Both the position numbers and the translations under genes were made by a program. A DNA stretch of 64,000 bases, taken from NCBI GenBank assembly GCA_963565915.1, contig OY751492.1:1302001-1366000 (forward strand). The letters run 5' to 3'. This stretch comes from Entoloma clypeatum. Lineage: Eukaryota > Basidiomycota > Agaricomycetes > Agaricales > Entolomataceae. The notes beneath the pieces were generated by a model, which saw only the letters and a list, made by a program, of their open reading frames with translations, had not been told where the DNA came from and made no database searches. Positions 9,626 to 20,190 of the stretch are shown here, in pieces (positions within the stretch are counted from its first letter, which is position 1; every line of letters starts with the position of its first letter).

Positions 9626-9962
9626 AGTTGCTAAATCTCGTTAGGTTCACCCAGAGCAAAGAGAGAGACAGTATCGATTTTACACTCATCCAGCAGTACA
9701 TCGAATTGGAGATCTGTTGCATCCTACAGCAGGTGCTTGACGAAGAACTAGACAACGATGAGCATCGCCTCCACGGTGAGATAGCAGAGAGCATCCATCT
9801 TGCTTGACAACACCAGATCACATGTTACAACACCCAACAGAATGAACTCGAAAGTTTTCGCATTCAAGAAGGACCTCAGACAGGTCGGATCACAGAGATC
9901 AGAGAGTTTATCGGTGTCCAGACAACAGTTATCAGAAGATTGATTAGGACACTTACATTGAG

Positions 9963-11603
9963 ATGTTCCAGAGCCGCATCATCACATCGTACTCGAAGCA
10001 ACAGATCTATGCCCACTTCACAACCACCAAACAACAGACCGAGTACGGTCATTGGGCACGAAACGAGAGACTTGACCCCTTCTCACAACCGACAGACACG
10101 CAGGAACAGAGATTCCTTAGAGATCTACAGAGGAGATACCCCAAACGGTTTGCCACCGATTCTGCCGACGAGTCCCCTGACAAATTTGCTTTTGACTTCG
10201 AATGCCCCATATTGGGATATGTCGTTGGTGAAGGACGTGTCGAGATGGAAACCGAGAAGGTGGACACAATCCGAAACTGGCGAGCACCCACATCAAAAAA
10301 GGAAGTCCAGAAGTTCCTTGGGTTTGCTAACTTCTATCGGCGCTTCATTGAAGGATACTCAAACATCGCGAAACCGCTTACCGCGCTCACAGGTGGCACT
10401 GGGTTTACTTGGGGACCAACGGAACAAAAGGCATTTGAAGGTCTCATACAGGCGATCACATCGGCACCAGTCTTGGCATTACCAAAACCAGATGGACAGT
10501 TCAGGGTCAAAACCGATGCATCGGGCTATGCAATTGGGGCTGTACTCTCTCAAAAACAGGACGACAAATGGCACCCTATCGTGTTCTTGTCGCGGACCAT
10601 GTCCGCGGCCGAACAGAATTACGAGATATACGACAAAGAGCTCTTGGCAGTCATGGAAGCACTGAAAGATTGGAGACACTATCTGCTCAAAGCCAGGGAA
10701 CGCTTTGAGATCTTAACTGATCACAAGAACCTGGAGTATTTCCGCCATCCTCAGGACCTATATCAACGACAAAGGCACTGAAAGATGAAGTTACAAGACT
10801 ATGACTTCGAATTATGGCATGTGCCTGGCAAGACAAATGCAAAAGTGGACATCCTGTCACGCTTACCCTGGTATGAAACGGAACTCGAACCGCAAGACAG
10901 TGACCAAATGCTCAAGGAGGGACTATTCTTGAAACGATTGGAATCAGAAGATGTGGTACAAATGGAGATGTTCATGGAGGAACAATTCTTTGAAGGGGGT
11001 GAAACATCTGATTCCATCAAGATTGGAAACATCACAACCATCAAAAATCCGTGGATCGCACGGATACTCAAACAAGCATGAGAAGAAGCCAATGCAGCGC
11101 TAAAACAGGCACAGGACCAGATGAAGAAGACAGTTGATACATGACGGAGTCCATCTCGGAACTACCGCATCGGAGACAAGGTGTGGCTGGAAGGGACTAA
11201 CATCAGGACTAACCGTCCCTCAAAGAAACTTGACGCACTCCGACATGGACCATTCAAGGTCCTAGAGAAGAAAGGGGCTAGCATGTACCTTCTTGATCTT
11301 CCAAAGACTTGGAAAATGATTCACCCTGTGTTCAACAAGACCCTGTTGTCACCTTACGAGACCCCGAAGTACGCCATCCAGAAGAAGAAACCAGCCCCTG
11401 ATCCGATCATCGTTGAAGGACGAGAAGAGTATCATGTGTCCACAATCCTAGACTCTCGAAAGTTTTGTGGAAAGATCCAGTACCTCGTCCAGTGGGAAGG
11501 ATATGGCCCAGAAGAGAACACATGGGAACCTCGAGCTAATGTTCAGAACGCTCAAGATTTGATCCGTGATTTCCATCGGCAGAACCTGTCTCGCCCACGA
11601 TAA
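9963..11603 (+). pseudogene. pol: Gy2b gag-pol fusion remnant
   Basis: One reading frame with three internal TGA codons (near 10780, 11079 and 11143). The first 77 residues are the Gy2 gag start (MFQSRIITSY...). They are fused to the end of RT (CPILGYVVGEG), then RNase H with DASG and the DHKNLEYF motif, and its end to WHVPGK. A second deletion joins this to the region after the integrase core (NAALKQAQDQ). The C terminus is an intact chromodomain (EYHVSTILDSR...YLVQWEGYG..ENTWEP). At 11079 and 11143 Gy2a has CGA where this copy has TGA, so those stops are CpG transitions. No catalytic RT or integrase core is left. The copy could move only if served in trans. Confidence 0.88.
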
Positions 11604-11735
11604 AAGACAGTGTTCAAAATCCATAACAGTATTGACCTCATCAGTCAACCACACACCGAGTTCCCCGCTCTAGTCCTTTCCCTGCCCAATATAGCCTCTC
11701 CATTCTTCTTTTATCTCTCAACCATCCTCGCCGCC

Positions 11736-12107
11736 ATGTCTACCACCACCGTTACCTCCACCACCACCACCAACATCAACCCCGCCATTGCCGCCCTCAT
11801 GAATGAAGCACTCTCCATGAGAGACCAAATCCATGCCCTCGAAACCTCCCTTGCCGACCTCCTTCATCGACAAATGCATATCCAGCTCCACTTGTTGTCC
11901 AACCTCCCCGTCGCTCCTAGTCCCGAGGAAAAACAAATTCTCGGAAATTACACCAGCACCCTCGTGATCGAAAATCGACGTATTTGGCTGGCTATCAAAG
12001 GCCTCAAACTCGCTGTTGCCATCAACGAGGAGTTGATATATGATTGGAGCCTCAAGGAGAGTCCGAACTGGTCCAATCCCAGCAACAACGAGGGATGGGG
12101 ACAATGA
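11736..12107 (+). CDS. Gy2 accessory ORF (copy b), unknown function
   Basis: A 123-codon ORF between the chromodomain end of pol and the polypurine tract, same strand as pol. The ATG sits in a good context (CCGCCATG), and the frame is open further upstream to 11610. After a Thr-rich N terminus the protein looks helical and coiled-coil-like (ALMNEALSMRDQIHALE...LADLLHRQMHIQ). Then come a short Pro-containing linker (PVAPSPEEKQ) and a second helical part ending in a Trp-rich tail (YDWSLKESPNW...GWGQ). Homologues lie at 16864-17235 and in the fragment 15986-16317. I recognise no domain, signal peptide or membrane segment in the conserved part, so an envelope protein is not supported. Its position suggests a product from subgenomic or read-through RNA. 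Confidence 0.7.
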   Translation: MSTTTVTSTTTTNINPAIAALMNEALSMRDQIHALETSLADLLHRQMHIQLHLLSNLPVAPSPEEKQILGNYTSTLVIENRRIWLAIKGLKLAVAINEELIYDWSLKESPNWSNPSNNEGWGQ

Positions 12108-12141
12108 CTCTGTGAGGTCACAGAGCTTGAAGAGGGGAACA

Positions 12142-12513
12142 TGTTACGGACTCTGCGGTATGCGGACGACGTCATCACTTTTACTTATCGGCCCGGCTCG
12201 GCGCCCTCTTACGAGCTTACTATGTCTAATGTCTACTTTTGCAACCTTTGATTCCTAGTCTGACTCACTACCTTTACTTTGTTAGCCCCTTTAGTATACT
12301 TCGCTCCCGCGCTGACTTGCTTTCCGCAGTCAGCTTACTTATTGTACATAGCCTTCCGCAGTACTGACTCATCTGCTACCGCCTATAGTCAGTACCTATA
12401 TAAACCTCTTGTACTGTAGTAGGTTCCTTAGATTTAGCAATCACATTGCTCTTCGCCTTTCCACTTTCCTGCATACTCTGCCCGAACCTTGGAACGGTTT
12501 GTTAAGCATAACA
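12142..12513 (+). repeat. Gy2b 3' LTR
   Basis: 372 bp, TGTTACGGACTC...AAGCATAACA, preceded by the polypurine tract. It is followed by ACATA, the TSD whose other copy (as TATGT) is now at 8008-8012. Confidence 0.92.
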
Positions 12514-12658
12514 ACATACATACCTCAGCCGATAATGGGAGAACGACTGAGGAATATACGTGTACTGGGGCAGGTATAAATAGTGATTATGTAACATGGT
12601 AACATGATTGCGTTAATGATGCTGGACTCGGTGCAAAGTCCAATACTCCTCCTCAACA
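12514..12658 (-). repeat. Co1 3' LTR, proximal part
   Basis: On the minus strand it starts TGTTGAGGAGG at 12658 and matches the Co1 5' LTR up to GAGGTATGTATGT, where Gy2b inserted. It contains TATTTATAC. The LTR resumes at 8008. Confidence 0.88.
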
Positions 12659-12808
12659 CGGAGAGCATTGAAAAGAAGAGGTGACAAATAGTAGGAAAAA
12701 TATGAAGGTTTGAGAAAGTTTGAGAAAGAAAAATGTATAGTAAGGGATCGTGAAAGGAGAAAGGAAAGGTGATAAGGATATAAATTCCTCCTTGCATGAA
12801 AAGCCAAC

Positions 12809-15757
12809 CTAGCGAAGGCCAAGGAAATTGCAGAAACGCTCAAAGGCGGGGCACGGTAGAGCCTTGGTAAAAATGTCAGTGAGGTTGTCATTACTGGGGA
12901 CTTGAGCAATGTTGACAGAGCCATCTTCGGTGTGTTCTTGGATGTAGTGGAAACGGACATGGTTGTGCTTGCTTCTGGAGTGATGGGTCAGGTCATAGGC
13001 GAGAGATAGTGCACCATTGTTGTCGCATAATAAAGTGCTTGGGTTGGTCTTGAGAAGGCTGAGTTCGCGCAGGAAGAGGCGGCTTCACGGCAGGATTCAC
13101 TTACCATGATGTATTCTGCATCACATGTGGAACAAGCAACAGTGTTTTGTTTGCAGGAAGACCAGGAGAAGACGGCATGGCTGAGAGAAAAGCAGTAGCC
13201 CATACAAGAGTGCCGGGTATCAGGGCAGTCAGCGTATGAGGAGTCAGAGAAGCCAACGAGAGTAACATCAGGGTCCCCCCCAAGGACGAGAGTGAGTGCA
13301 CGAGTTCCCTTGAGGTACTGTATGACACGCAAGGCGGCATCCCAGTGGGAGCGTCAGAAGCAATCAAGAAACTGCGTTAGTTTTGAGACCACATATGCGA
13401 TGTCAGGCCAGGTGTCGACAATGGGTGTTGAAGTTGGGTGGGCATTGGTTTGCTCGAATGTTGAGATGATGTGGTCGATGAGAGCTGTCTGGGATATGGA
13501 TATGGTGCAGTTGGGTTGGTCACGCGAGATAGCAATTCCAATGCAGAAGTTTGCTTCGCCCAGGTCAGAGATTGACCAGAGAGTGCAGAGTTGTTGCTTG
13601 AAGGACTTGCAGATTTCGGGAGAGCTTCCAGCGATGAGGAAATCATCGACATGAACAGCGGTAAGGACTGTTATGATCGCTCTTATCTTATCCTATTATC
13701 TAATCTCATCTTTTATCTTATCTCTTTATCTTATCACATGTTATCCTATCTCTTGATCTTATTCTATCTTATCTGAAACCTTTATCTTATCCTACCTCAT
13801 GTTAGACACATGTTATTCTAGAACAGTCTTATTTACTGTGCATTACTGTGCACCTCATTTATGCCTCATGGTATTTACATATATAAGTAGCCTACTTTCC
13901 TTTGTATTCTGTAGCTTGTTCTCTTGAGATCCCATGTGGGTCAATAGTCAGCATTGCTCCTTTGTCTTGATGGCATTGTATCACCTCTCCTTGCGTGTTT
14001 TATGTTTGGGCCTGTGGATGTAGTCGTCAGACTCACATGTCGCCTCAACAAGGACGGTGTCTGCCTTCGTCCAGCGGTAGTAGATGCAGGGATCAGCAGC
14101 TAGACGCTTGAAGCCCCAGGATAACAGAGCCTTGTTCATAGTTTTGTTCCAAATGACCGCTTTGCTTCATGCCATAGAGGCCGCGCTGTAGTTCCCAGAC
14201 ATAGTCTTCTTTTCTGGGTTTGCCAAAACCAAGTGGTTGTTCCATGTATATGACTTCAGATGCTGGGAGGAGGCCGTAAAGATACGCCATTTTGACGTCG
14301 ATTTGTTGGACTTCCCAGTTGTTGATGGCGGCGAGATGGAGGATGAGGCACAGGAATTCCATTCGCGCAGTTGGAGAGCTGGTCTCTACATAGTCTTGAC
14401 CGAACACCTGTTCAAAACCCGTAGCAACGAGGCGAGATTTGTACCTGATAGGGGTCCTGTTCTTGTCACGCTTTAGGCAGAATACCCATTTGCCCTGAAG
14501 GATTTTTCGGCCGGTAGGGACCAAGGAACAAGGAACAAGTTTGTAGACTCCCATGTCCCAGAGGCTGGTAAGTTCCTCTTGAATGCTGGAGCGCCAGAGG
14601 TCAGCATCAGGGGAGTTGAGAGTTTCAGCAAGTGTGGTGGGGTCGGCAGAACACTCAGTGTTGACAAGAGGAGAGGCCAGGGAGGCAGCGAAAGCTTCAG
14701 TGAAGAGACTTATCTCCTCCTTGTTGGCGAAAGGGAGGTTAGCCATGGTGGCTTCTAGGTCCGTGCGGGGGTCGGTGATGAGGGTGGGATTTGGATCTTG
14801 TATGGCATCGCACATTCCGAGGATGGCCCAGCGACGTTCATCGCGAGAGGCGTCACGTAGGTCCTTGACATGGCGGGCAGATCCCCCTGATTCAGCAATG
14901 GCGCATTCAGTCTGAGAGGTAAATTGCACGCCGTCCAGGAGTGCGTGCCATCGGGAGGGATTTGGATTGCGAATGGAACGGCGAAGAGGGGCGGCTGGCT
15001 GCAGAGGCTCAGGGGGGATGTCAAGTGGTGCATCTTGCGGGATGGGGGGTTGAGCGATCGGAGCAGGGGCGGCAAGTTCCAGGATGGGACCGAGAGGTGC
15101 TGAAGCAGGTGGAGGTGTGGGGGCATCTACATCATCTTCGTCTTCCAAAGAGGCCGAGGGGCGGGGAGTGGCCACAATGGGAACAGTTGGACTTGGGACA
15201 GGTGGACTGTTGTGGCTGGTGGTGCCGACGACTCGCCCAGGGAAGAGTGGAGAAGGGACAGAGTCTTTGCGTTTAATGAACGTGACATGGTACAACTGGA
15301 TGACTTTGTTGGAGGGCCGGTGATAAAGGCGATATGCCTTGGAGTCTGGTGAGTAACCAATGAGCATGCATTCATAGGAACGGGCATAAATTTTGGGGTT
15401 ATGCTTATCCTGGATAAGGACGAAAGCTCAACAGCTGATTTTGTGGAGATGGGTGAGATTGGGCTTCTCACTATGCCAAGCCTCATATGGTGTTTTTCCC
15501 AGAGCTTTGGTTGGCATCCAGGCAGACAGGTAACTAGAGGTTAGCACCAATTCGTCCCACCTGTTGGCTGGTAAGCCGGTTTGGGCGGGCATGGCATGAA
15601 TTTTGTTCATGATCGTGCAGTGCATGCATTCAACGCGCCCAATGTGAGCCGACAGGTAAGGAGCTGTGAACTGGAGGGTGTATCCATTGCAGTCACACCA
15701 GGTTTTCATGGCGGTGCTGTGTAGTTTGCCGCCGTCATTGCAGATTGTGCTGATCTT
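12809..15757 (-). pseudogene. pol: Co1 pol right half: integrase end, RT, RNase H
   Basis: Minus-strand Ty1/copia pol. In order: the rest of the integrase core (NDGGKLHS, GRVECMH...ALGKTPYEAWHSEKP), the integrase-RT spacer (to about 14700), RT (LQGKWVFCLK, RYKSRLVATGFEQ, VKMAYLYGLL, GLYGMKQSG, HVDDFLIAGSS) and RNase H (GFSDSSYADCPDTR, AEYIMVSESCREA). It finishes NDNLTDIFTKALP...NFLGLR with TAG at 12809-12811. The RT catalytic region is split by a solo LTR (13669-14050) just before HVDD. Frame changes occur near 14150, 13080 and 12990. It begins exactly where the left half (to 4221) stops, after the reversed TSD CTCACCAC at 15758-15765. Confidence 0.88.
13669..14050 (+). repeat. Gy3-related solo LTR, TSD AGGAC
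   Basis: TGTTATGATCGC...GTCGCCTCAACA, 382 bp, flanked by AGGAC at 13664-13668 and 14051-14055. It shares the ATCTTATC-rich 5' part, the TATATAAG box and the TAGCTTGTTCTCTTGAGAT start region with the Gy3 LTR, but differs elsewhere: a sister subfamily. A close relative is at 62833. Confidence 0.93.
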
Positions 15758-15765
15758 CTCACCAC

Positions 15766-15985
15766 TAGGGAATGGCACGGGTTCAGATCGTCATGGGTAC
15801 AGGTATGGGTCATGTTTTCGCAACCCACAACCTGTGACAGTACCTGTCACATGTCACACTCTGACGTGGCTTGCGCACCACCACTCTCCTCTGTGCCCCC
15901 CTTGGCTTTGAGCCCAATGGCCTCTCCCCGTCTCTGACAGCTTCAAGTTGAGCCCCAACGGCTGCTCCTCATGCCCAACGGCCCC
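15766..15985 (-). mobile_element. hAT-A, other terminal fragment
   Basis: Starts TAGGGAATGGCACGGG next to CTCACCAC (15758-15765). Inside, it has direct repeats of ATGGGTACAGGTATGGG type and a few GCCCAACGGC units, and then meets a Gy2 fragment. In an undisturbed element this end would face the end at 4222; both now read TAGG left to right, as expected after inversion. Confidence 0.65.
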
Positions 15986-16473
15986 TCAACCCCGCCATTG
16001 CCGCCCTCATGAACGAAGCACTCTCCATGAGAGACCAAATCCATGCCCTCAAAACTTCCCTTGCCGACCTCCTTCATCAACAGATGCATATCCGGCTTTA
16101 CTCGTTGTCCAACCTCCCCGTCGCTCCTAGTCCTGAGGAAAAACAAATTCTCGGAAATTACACCAGCACCCTTGTCATCGAAAATCGATGTATTCGGCTG
16201 GCTATCAAAGGCCTCGAACTCGCCGTTGCCATCAACGAGGAGTTAATATATGATTGGAGCCTCAAGGAGAGTCCGAACTGGTCCAATCCCAACAACAATG
16301 AGGGATGGGGACAATGACTCTGTGAGGACACAGAGCTTGAAGAGGGGAACATGTTACGGACTCTGCGGTATGCGGACGACGTCATCACTTTTACTTATCG
16401 GCCCGGCTCGGCGCCCTCTTACGAGCTTACTATGTCTGAATACTTTCGCAACCTTCGATTCCCAGTCTGACTC
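15986..16473 (+). repeat. Partial Gy2 in plus orientation, arm of a palindrome
   Basis: Contains the Gy2 accessory ORF without its start (15986-16317, open to its TGA), the polypurine tract and the first 122 bp of a Gy2 LTR (16352-16473). It then joins a minus-strand Gy2 LTR. With 16829-17195 it makes an almost identical inverted repeat. Confidence 0.85.
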
Positions 16474-16829
16474 ACCGTTCCAAGGTTCGGGCAGAGTATG
16501 CAGGAAAGTGGAAAGGCGAAGAGCAATGTGATTGCTAAATCTAAGGAATCTACTATAGTACAAGAGGTTTATATAGGTACTGACTATAGGCGGTAGCGGA
16601 TGAGTCAGTACTGCAGAAGGCAGTGCGCATGAGTAAGGCGACTGCGGAAGGCTATGTACAATGAGTCATACATACTGCGGAGCTGAGTAAAGCTACTGTG
16701 GAATGAGTCAGAGCAGTAGCAAAGGGAATGGAAATAGATGTTGCAACATAATGTATTCATAAGAGGGCGCCGAGCCAGGCCAATAAGTAAAGGTGATGAT
16801 GTCATCCGCATACCATAGAGTCCGTAACA
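16474..16829 (-). repeat. Gy2a 3' LTR, outer end lost
   Basis: On the minus strand it starts TGTTACGGACTC at 16829 after GAAGAGGGGAACA, and ends at GGAACGG instead of running on to AAGCATAACA. Confidence 0.88.
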
Positions 16830-16863
16830 TGTTCCCCTCTTCAAGCTCTGTGTCCTCACAGAG

Positions 16864-17235
16864 TCATTGTCCCCATCCCTTGTTGTTGTTGGGATTGGAC
16901 CAGTTCGGACTCTCCTTGAGGCTCCAATCATATATTAACTCCTCGTTGATGGCAACGGCGAGTTCCAAGCCTTTGATAGCCAGCCGAATACATCGATTTT
17001 CGATGACAAGGGTGCTGGTGTAATTTCCGAGAATTTGTTTTTCCTCAGGACTAGGAGCGACGGGGAGGTTGGACAACGAGTGAAGCCGGATATGCATCTG
17101 TTGATGAAGGAGGTCGGCAAGGGAAGTTTTGAGGGCATGGATTTGGTCTCTCATGGAGAGTGCTTTGTTCATGAGGGCGGCAATGGCAGGGTTGATGTCG
17201 GTGGTGGAGGTGGAGGTAGCGGTGGTGTTAGACAT
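16864..17235 (-). CDS. Gy2 accessory ORF (copy a)
   Basis: 123 codons from an ATG in CCGCCATG context; the frame is open upstream to 17346, overlapping the end of pol by 38 nt. It is colinear with copy b at 11736-12107 without any indel. By hand I count about ten silent and eleven replacement differences, which suggests at most weak purifying constraint. The same helical core (ALSMRDQIHAL.TSLADLLH.QMHI) and Trp-rich tail are present. Function unknown. It could be a structural or trafficking factor of the element, or a captured host fragment. Confidence 0.7.
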   Translation of the reverse strand: MSNTTATSTSTTDINPAIAALMNKALSMRDQIHALKTSLADLLHQQMHIRLHSLSNLPVAPSPEEKQILGNYTSTLVIENRCIRLAIKGLELAVAINEELIYDWSLKESPNWSNPNNNKGWGQ

Positions 17236-17308
17236 GGCGGTGAGGATGGTTGAGAGATAGAAGAAGAATGATGAGGTTGATACTGTCATGGATTTTGAAA
17301 ACTGTCTT

Positions 17309-19555
17309 TTATCGTGGGCGAGACGGGTTCTGCTGATGGAAATCACGGATCAAATCTTGAGCATTCTGAACAGTAGCTCGAGGTTCCCATGTGTTCTCTT
17401 CTGGGCCATATCCTTCCCACTGGACGAGATACTGGATCTTTCCACGGAACTTTCGAGAGTCTAGGATTGTGGACACATGATACTCTTCTCGTCCTTCAAC
17501 GATGATCGGATCAGGGGCTGGTTTCTTCTTCTGGATGGCGTACTTTGGGGTTTCGTATGGTGACAACAGGGTCTTGTTGAACACAGGGTGAATCATTTTC
17601 CAAGTCTTCAGAAGATCAAGAAGGTACGTGCTAGCCCCTTTCTTCTCTAGGACCTTGAATGGTCCATGTCGGAGTGCATCAAGTTTCTTTGAGGAATGGT
17701 TAGTCCTGATGTTAGTCCCTTCCAGCCACACCTTGTCTCCGATGCGGTAGTTCCGAGATGGACTCCGTCGTGTGTCAACTGTCTTCTTCATCTGGTCCTG
17801 TGCCTGTTTTAGCGCTGCATTGGCTTTTTCTCGTGCTTGTTTGAGTTTTTCCAAGAAGCTGTTGGCAGCCGGGTTGGTGTCTTCCAACACCAGTTCTCCC
17901 TTCCAAGGATGTGAACCATAGTTGAGGTAGAATGGTGTGTGCTTTGTTGCCTGATGTTCTTTGTCATTGTACTGGAATTCGGCAATTGCGATCCATTCAG
18001 CCCAATCATCTTGCAGATGGTTGACAAAGTTTCGTGAGAACACTTCTGTCTCCTGATGCGATCGTTCAGCTTGTCCATCAGTCTGTGGATGGTATGCGGT
18101 GGACAGGTTCCTTTTGATCCCTAATATGCGGCAAAGTATCTCCATGAACTTCGTGGCGAACTGTGGTCCCCTGTCACTGATGATCTTCTTGGGGATCCCA
18201 TGAAGCTTCCATATCTGATCCTGATAGATCTTGGCTAATCCTTCAGCCAATAATTCCACGGTTGTCAGAATGAGATGGAGCATCTTCAAATGTCTATCCG
18301 TGATGACCAGAATCACATTCTTTCCATCGGACTCTGGTATCGGTCCCACAACGTCAATCCCTATGTCTTCCCATGGATGACTTGGTGCTGCATGGGGGTG
18401 TAGCGGAGCATGTTGTTTCTGTCTGTTGATCTTGTTGCATTGACAGGTGTCACAACCCTTTATGTACTTCTTCACATCAAGCAGGATAGTAGGCCACCAG
18501 TAGGTACGAGTGAGGAGTTCATCCTTCAGTGCTTCCATGACTGCCAAGAGCTCTTTGTCGTATATCTCATAATTTTGTTCGGCCGCGGACATGGTCCACG
18601 ACAAGAATGCAATAGGATGCCATTTGTTGTCCTGTTTTTGAGAGAGTACAGCCCCAATTGCATAGCCCGATGCATCGGTTTTGACCCTGAACTGTCCATC
18701 TGGTTTTGGTAATGCCAAGACTGGTGCCAATGTGATTGCCTGTATGAGACCTTCAAATGCCTTTTGTTCCGTTGGTCCCCAAGTAAATGTAGTGCTGCCT
18801 GTGAGCACGGTGAGTGGTTTTGCGATGTTTGAGTATCCTTCAATGAAGCGTCGATAGAAGTTAGCAAACCCAAGGAACTTCTGGACTTCCTTTTTTGATG
18901 TGGGTGCTCGCCAGTTTCGGATTGTGTCCACCTTCTCGGTTTCCATCTCGACACGTCCTTCACCAACGACATATCCCAATATGGGGCATTTCGTTACTTC
19001 CCAGAAACACTTCTTCTCCTTCAGGAACAAGTCATTGTCCGATAGGATCTGCAGAATTTCTTTGGTGTTTTGTGCGAGTTCTTCCTTGGTTTTACCAATA
19101 ACCACAATGTCATCCATGTAGATCACGCAGATGCGTCGGCGGATCTGGTCCCGGAATAGACTAGCCATCATCCGAGAGAACGTTCCCGGGGAGTTGCAAA
19201 GGCCGAAAAACATGACCAATGGTTCAAACAATCCTTGACTGGTGAGGAAGGCAGCCTTCCATTCATCACCTTCCTTAATCCGGACATTGTTGTAACCCCA
19301 CATGATGTCCATCTTATTGAAGTAGACTGCATCTTTCAGCACATCCAAGAGATCGGAGATGCACAGGAGTGGGAACTTGTCTTTGACCGTAAATTTGTTG
19401 ACCATGCGGTAATCTTGTACCAATCGTTTGGAACCATCCGTCTTGTTGATGAAGAAGCAAGGGGAGGCATAAGGGGATTTGGACAGGCGGATCTTTCCAG
19501 TTGCTAGACCCTCATCGATGAATGCGTCCAATTCCTCTTGTTCCTTTTGTGTCAT
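17309..19555 (-). CDS. pol: Gy2a pol: RT, truncated RNase H, integrase, chromodomain
   Basis: 748 codons in one frame. RT carries LVQDYR, FGLCNSPGTF and the catalytic YMDD (residues 146-149). RNase H has its first Asp (TDASG, 293-297) and then the sequence jumps at about residue 345 (EALKD|ELLTRTYWW). This in-frame deletion removes the rest of RNase H and the integrase histidines, leaving CDTC (369-372). The integrase core keeps D401, D461 and E497 with D-35-E spacing. The GPY-like region is followed by a C-terminal chromodomain (about 691-748), which in chromoviruses targets integration to modified chromatin. The preserved frame across the deletion is notable: the protein may still be made, but without a full RNase H. 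Confidence 0.9.
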   Translation of the reverse strand: MTQKEQEELDAFIDEGLATGKIRLSKSPYASPCFFINKTDGSKRLVQDYRMVNKFTVKDKFPLLCISDLLDVLKDAVYFNKMDIMWGYNNVRIKEGDEWKAAFLTSQGLFEPLVMFFGLCNSPGTFSRMMASLFRDQIRRRICVIYMDDIVVIGKTKEELAQNTKEILQILSDNDLFLKEKKCFWEVTKCPILGYVVGEGRVEMETEKVDTIRNWRAPTSKKEVQKFLGFANFYRRFIEGYSNIAKPLTVLTGSTTFTWGPTEQKAFEGLIQAITLAPVLALPKPDGQFRVKTDASGYAIGAVLSQKQDNKWHPIAFLSWTMSAAEQNYEIYDKELLAVMEALKDELLTRTYWWPTILLDVKKYIKGCDTCQCNKINRQKQHAPLHPHAAPSHPWEDIGIDVVGPIPESDGKNVILVITDRHLKMLHLILTTVELLAEGLAKIYQDQIWKLHGIPKKIISDRGPQFATKFMEILCRILGIKRNLSTAYHPQTDGQAERSHQETEVFSRNFVNHLQDDWAEWIAIAEFQYNDKEHQATKHTPFYLNYGSHPWKGELVLEDTNPAANSFLEKLKQAREKANAALKQAQDQMKKTVDTRRSPSRNYRIGDKVWLEGTNIRTNHSSKKLDALRHGPFKVLEKKGASTYLLDLLKTWKMIHPVFNKTLLSPYETPKYAIQKKKPAPDPIIVEGREEYHVSTILDSRKFRGKIQYLVQWEGYGPEENTWEPRATVQNAQDLIRDFHQQNPSRPR

Positions 19556-20190
19556 GGGATATGTATTTCCCCCTAGTTCCTTTGGTGCAGTGTAAGTTCA
19601 ATACCATGGTCCCATTCCCTTTCCTTCGGGATCTTATCAAAGTTCTCCTTCTCAAAGAGGTGAGTAAAGCGATCAATGTATGAGGGTCGTTTGGTTGTGG
19701 GAGGTGGTGTGGGAGTGACAACTTCCAATATAGGGTCTCCAGGCTTCCATTTCTGATCCGACTTCTTGGGTGCATCTTTGTCGCACACCTCAACCATGCG
19801 AACCCGGTGTTTGCGACCATCAAGGTTAACCCTGAAATCCGAATGTTTGGTTTGGCATGTTGTTGGGCACCGGTTGAACGTTACAGCACCGGTTGTCCAA
19901 TTGATTGTAGGGTTGTGGTGTACCAACCAGTCATGTCCCAAGAGCATGTCTGTTCTCCCAATGTCCAGTACCATTGCTTCCATGGTTTCCTGATGTGTTC
20001 CCAAATCCAGCTTGACTTCGGCAAGTTGGTTTGCTTTCTGTTGTCGGTTTGGTGATCCATCCACATTTAGAATTGCTATGGGCAGTATCCCTCACGTGGG
20101 GAGGCTCCATTCGCATACTATTCTGGGATGCTGGAGTCATACAAGGCAAGCAAGTCCGTTTAATAGATAAGGGTCGCGACTTAGCGTTGT
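19556..20190 (-). pseudogene. pol: Gy2a protease region, frameshifted
   Basis: Between gag and RT. The second half is clear: ILNVDGSPN, VLDIGRTDMLLGHDWLVHHNP.I.W and a linker ending EREWDHGIEL, which leads into RT. The part where the DSG active site should lie (20070-20160) is broken by stops, and I cannot find an intact Asp-Ser/Thr-Gly. Confidence 0.75.

Larger units (their letters stand above)
9223..12513 (+). mobile_element. Gy2b, internally deleted Ty3/gypsy element
   Basis: LTRs at 9223-9625 and 12142-12513 enclose a shortened interior: leader, a gag start fused to the end of RT, RNase H, the integrase tail with chromodomain, and an accessory ORF. Compared with Gy2a it lacks most of gag, protease and most of RT, and also the integrase core. 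Flanks are GGGAT (left) and ACATA (right); the true TSD partner of ACATA is the TATGT at 8008. A polypurine tract (GAAGAGGGGAACA) precedes the 3' LTR. Confidence 0.9.

Noticed and set aside
11610..12107. Envelope gene for Gy2, making it an errantivirus-like element
   Set aside because: The hydrophobic FFFYLSTIL stretch lies upstream of the best ATG. The conserved part has no transmembrane anchor, cleavage site or Cys pattern.
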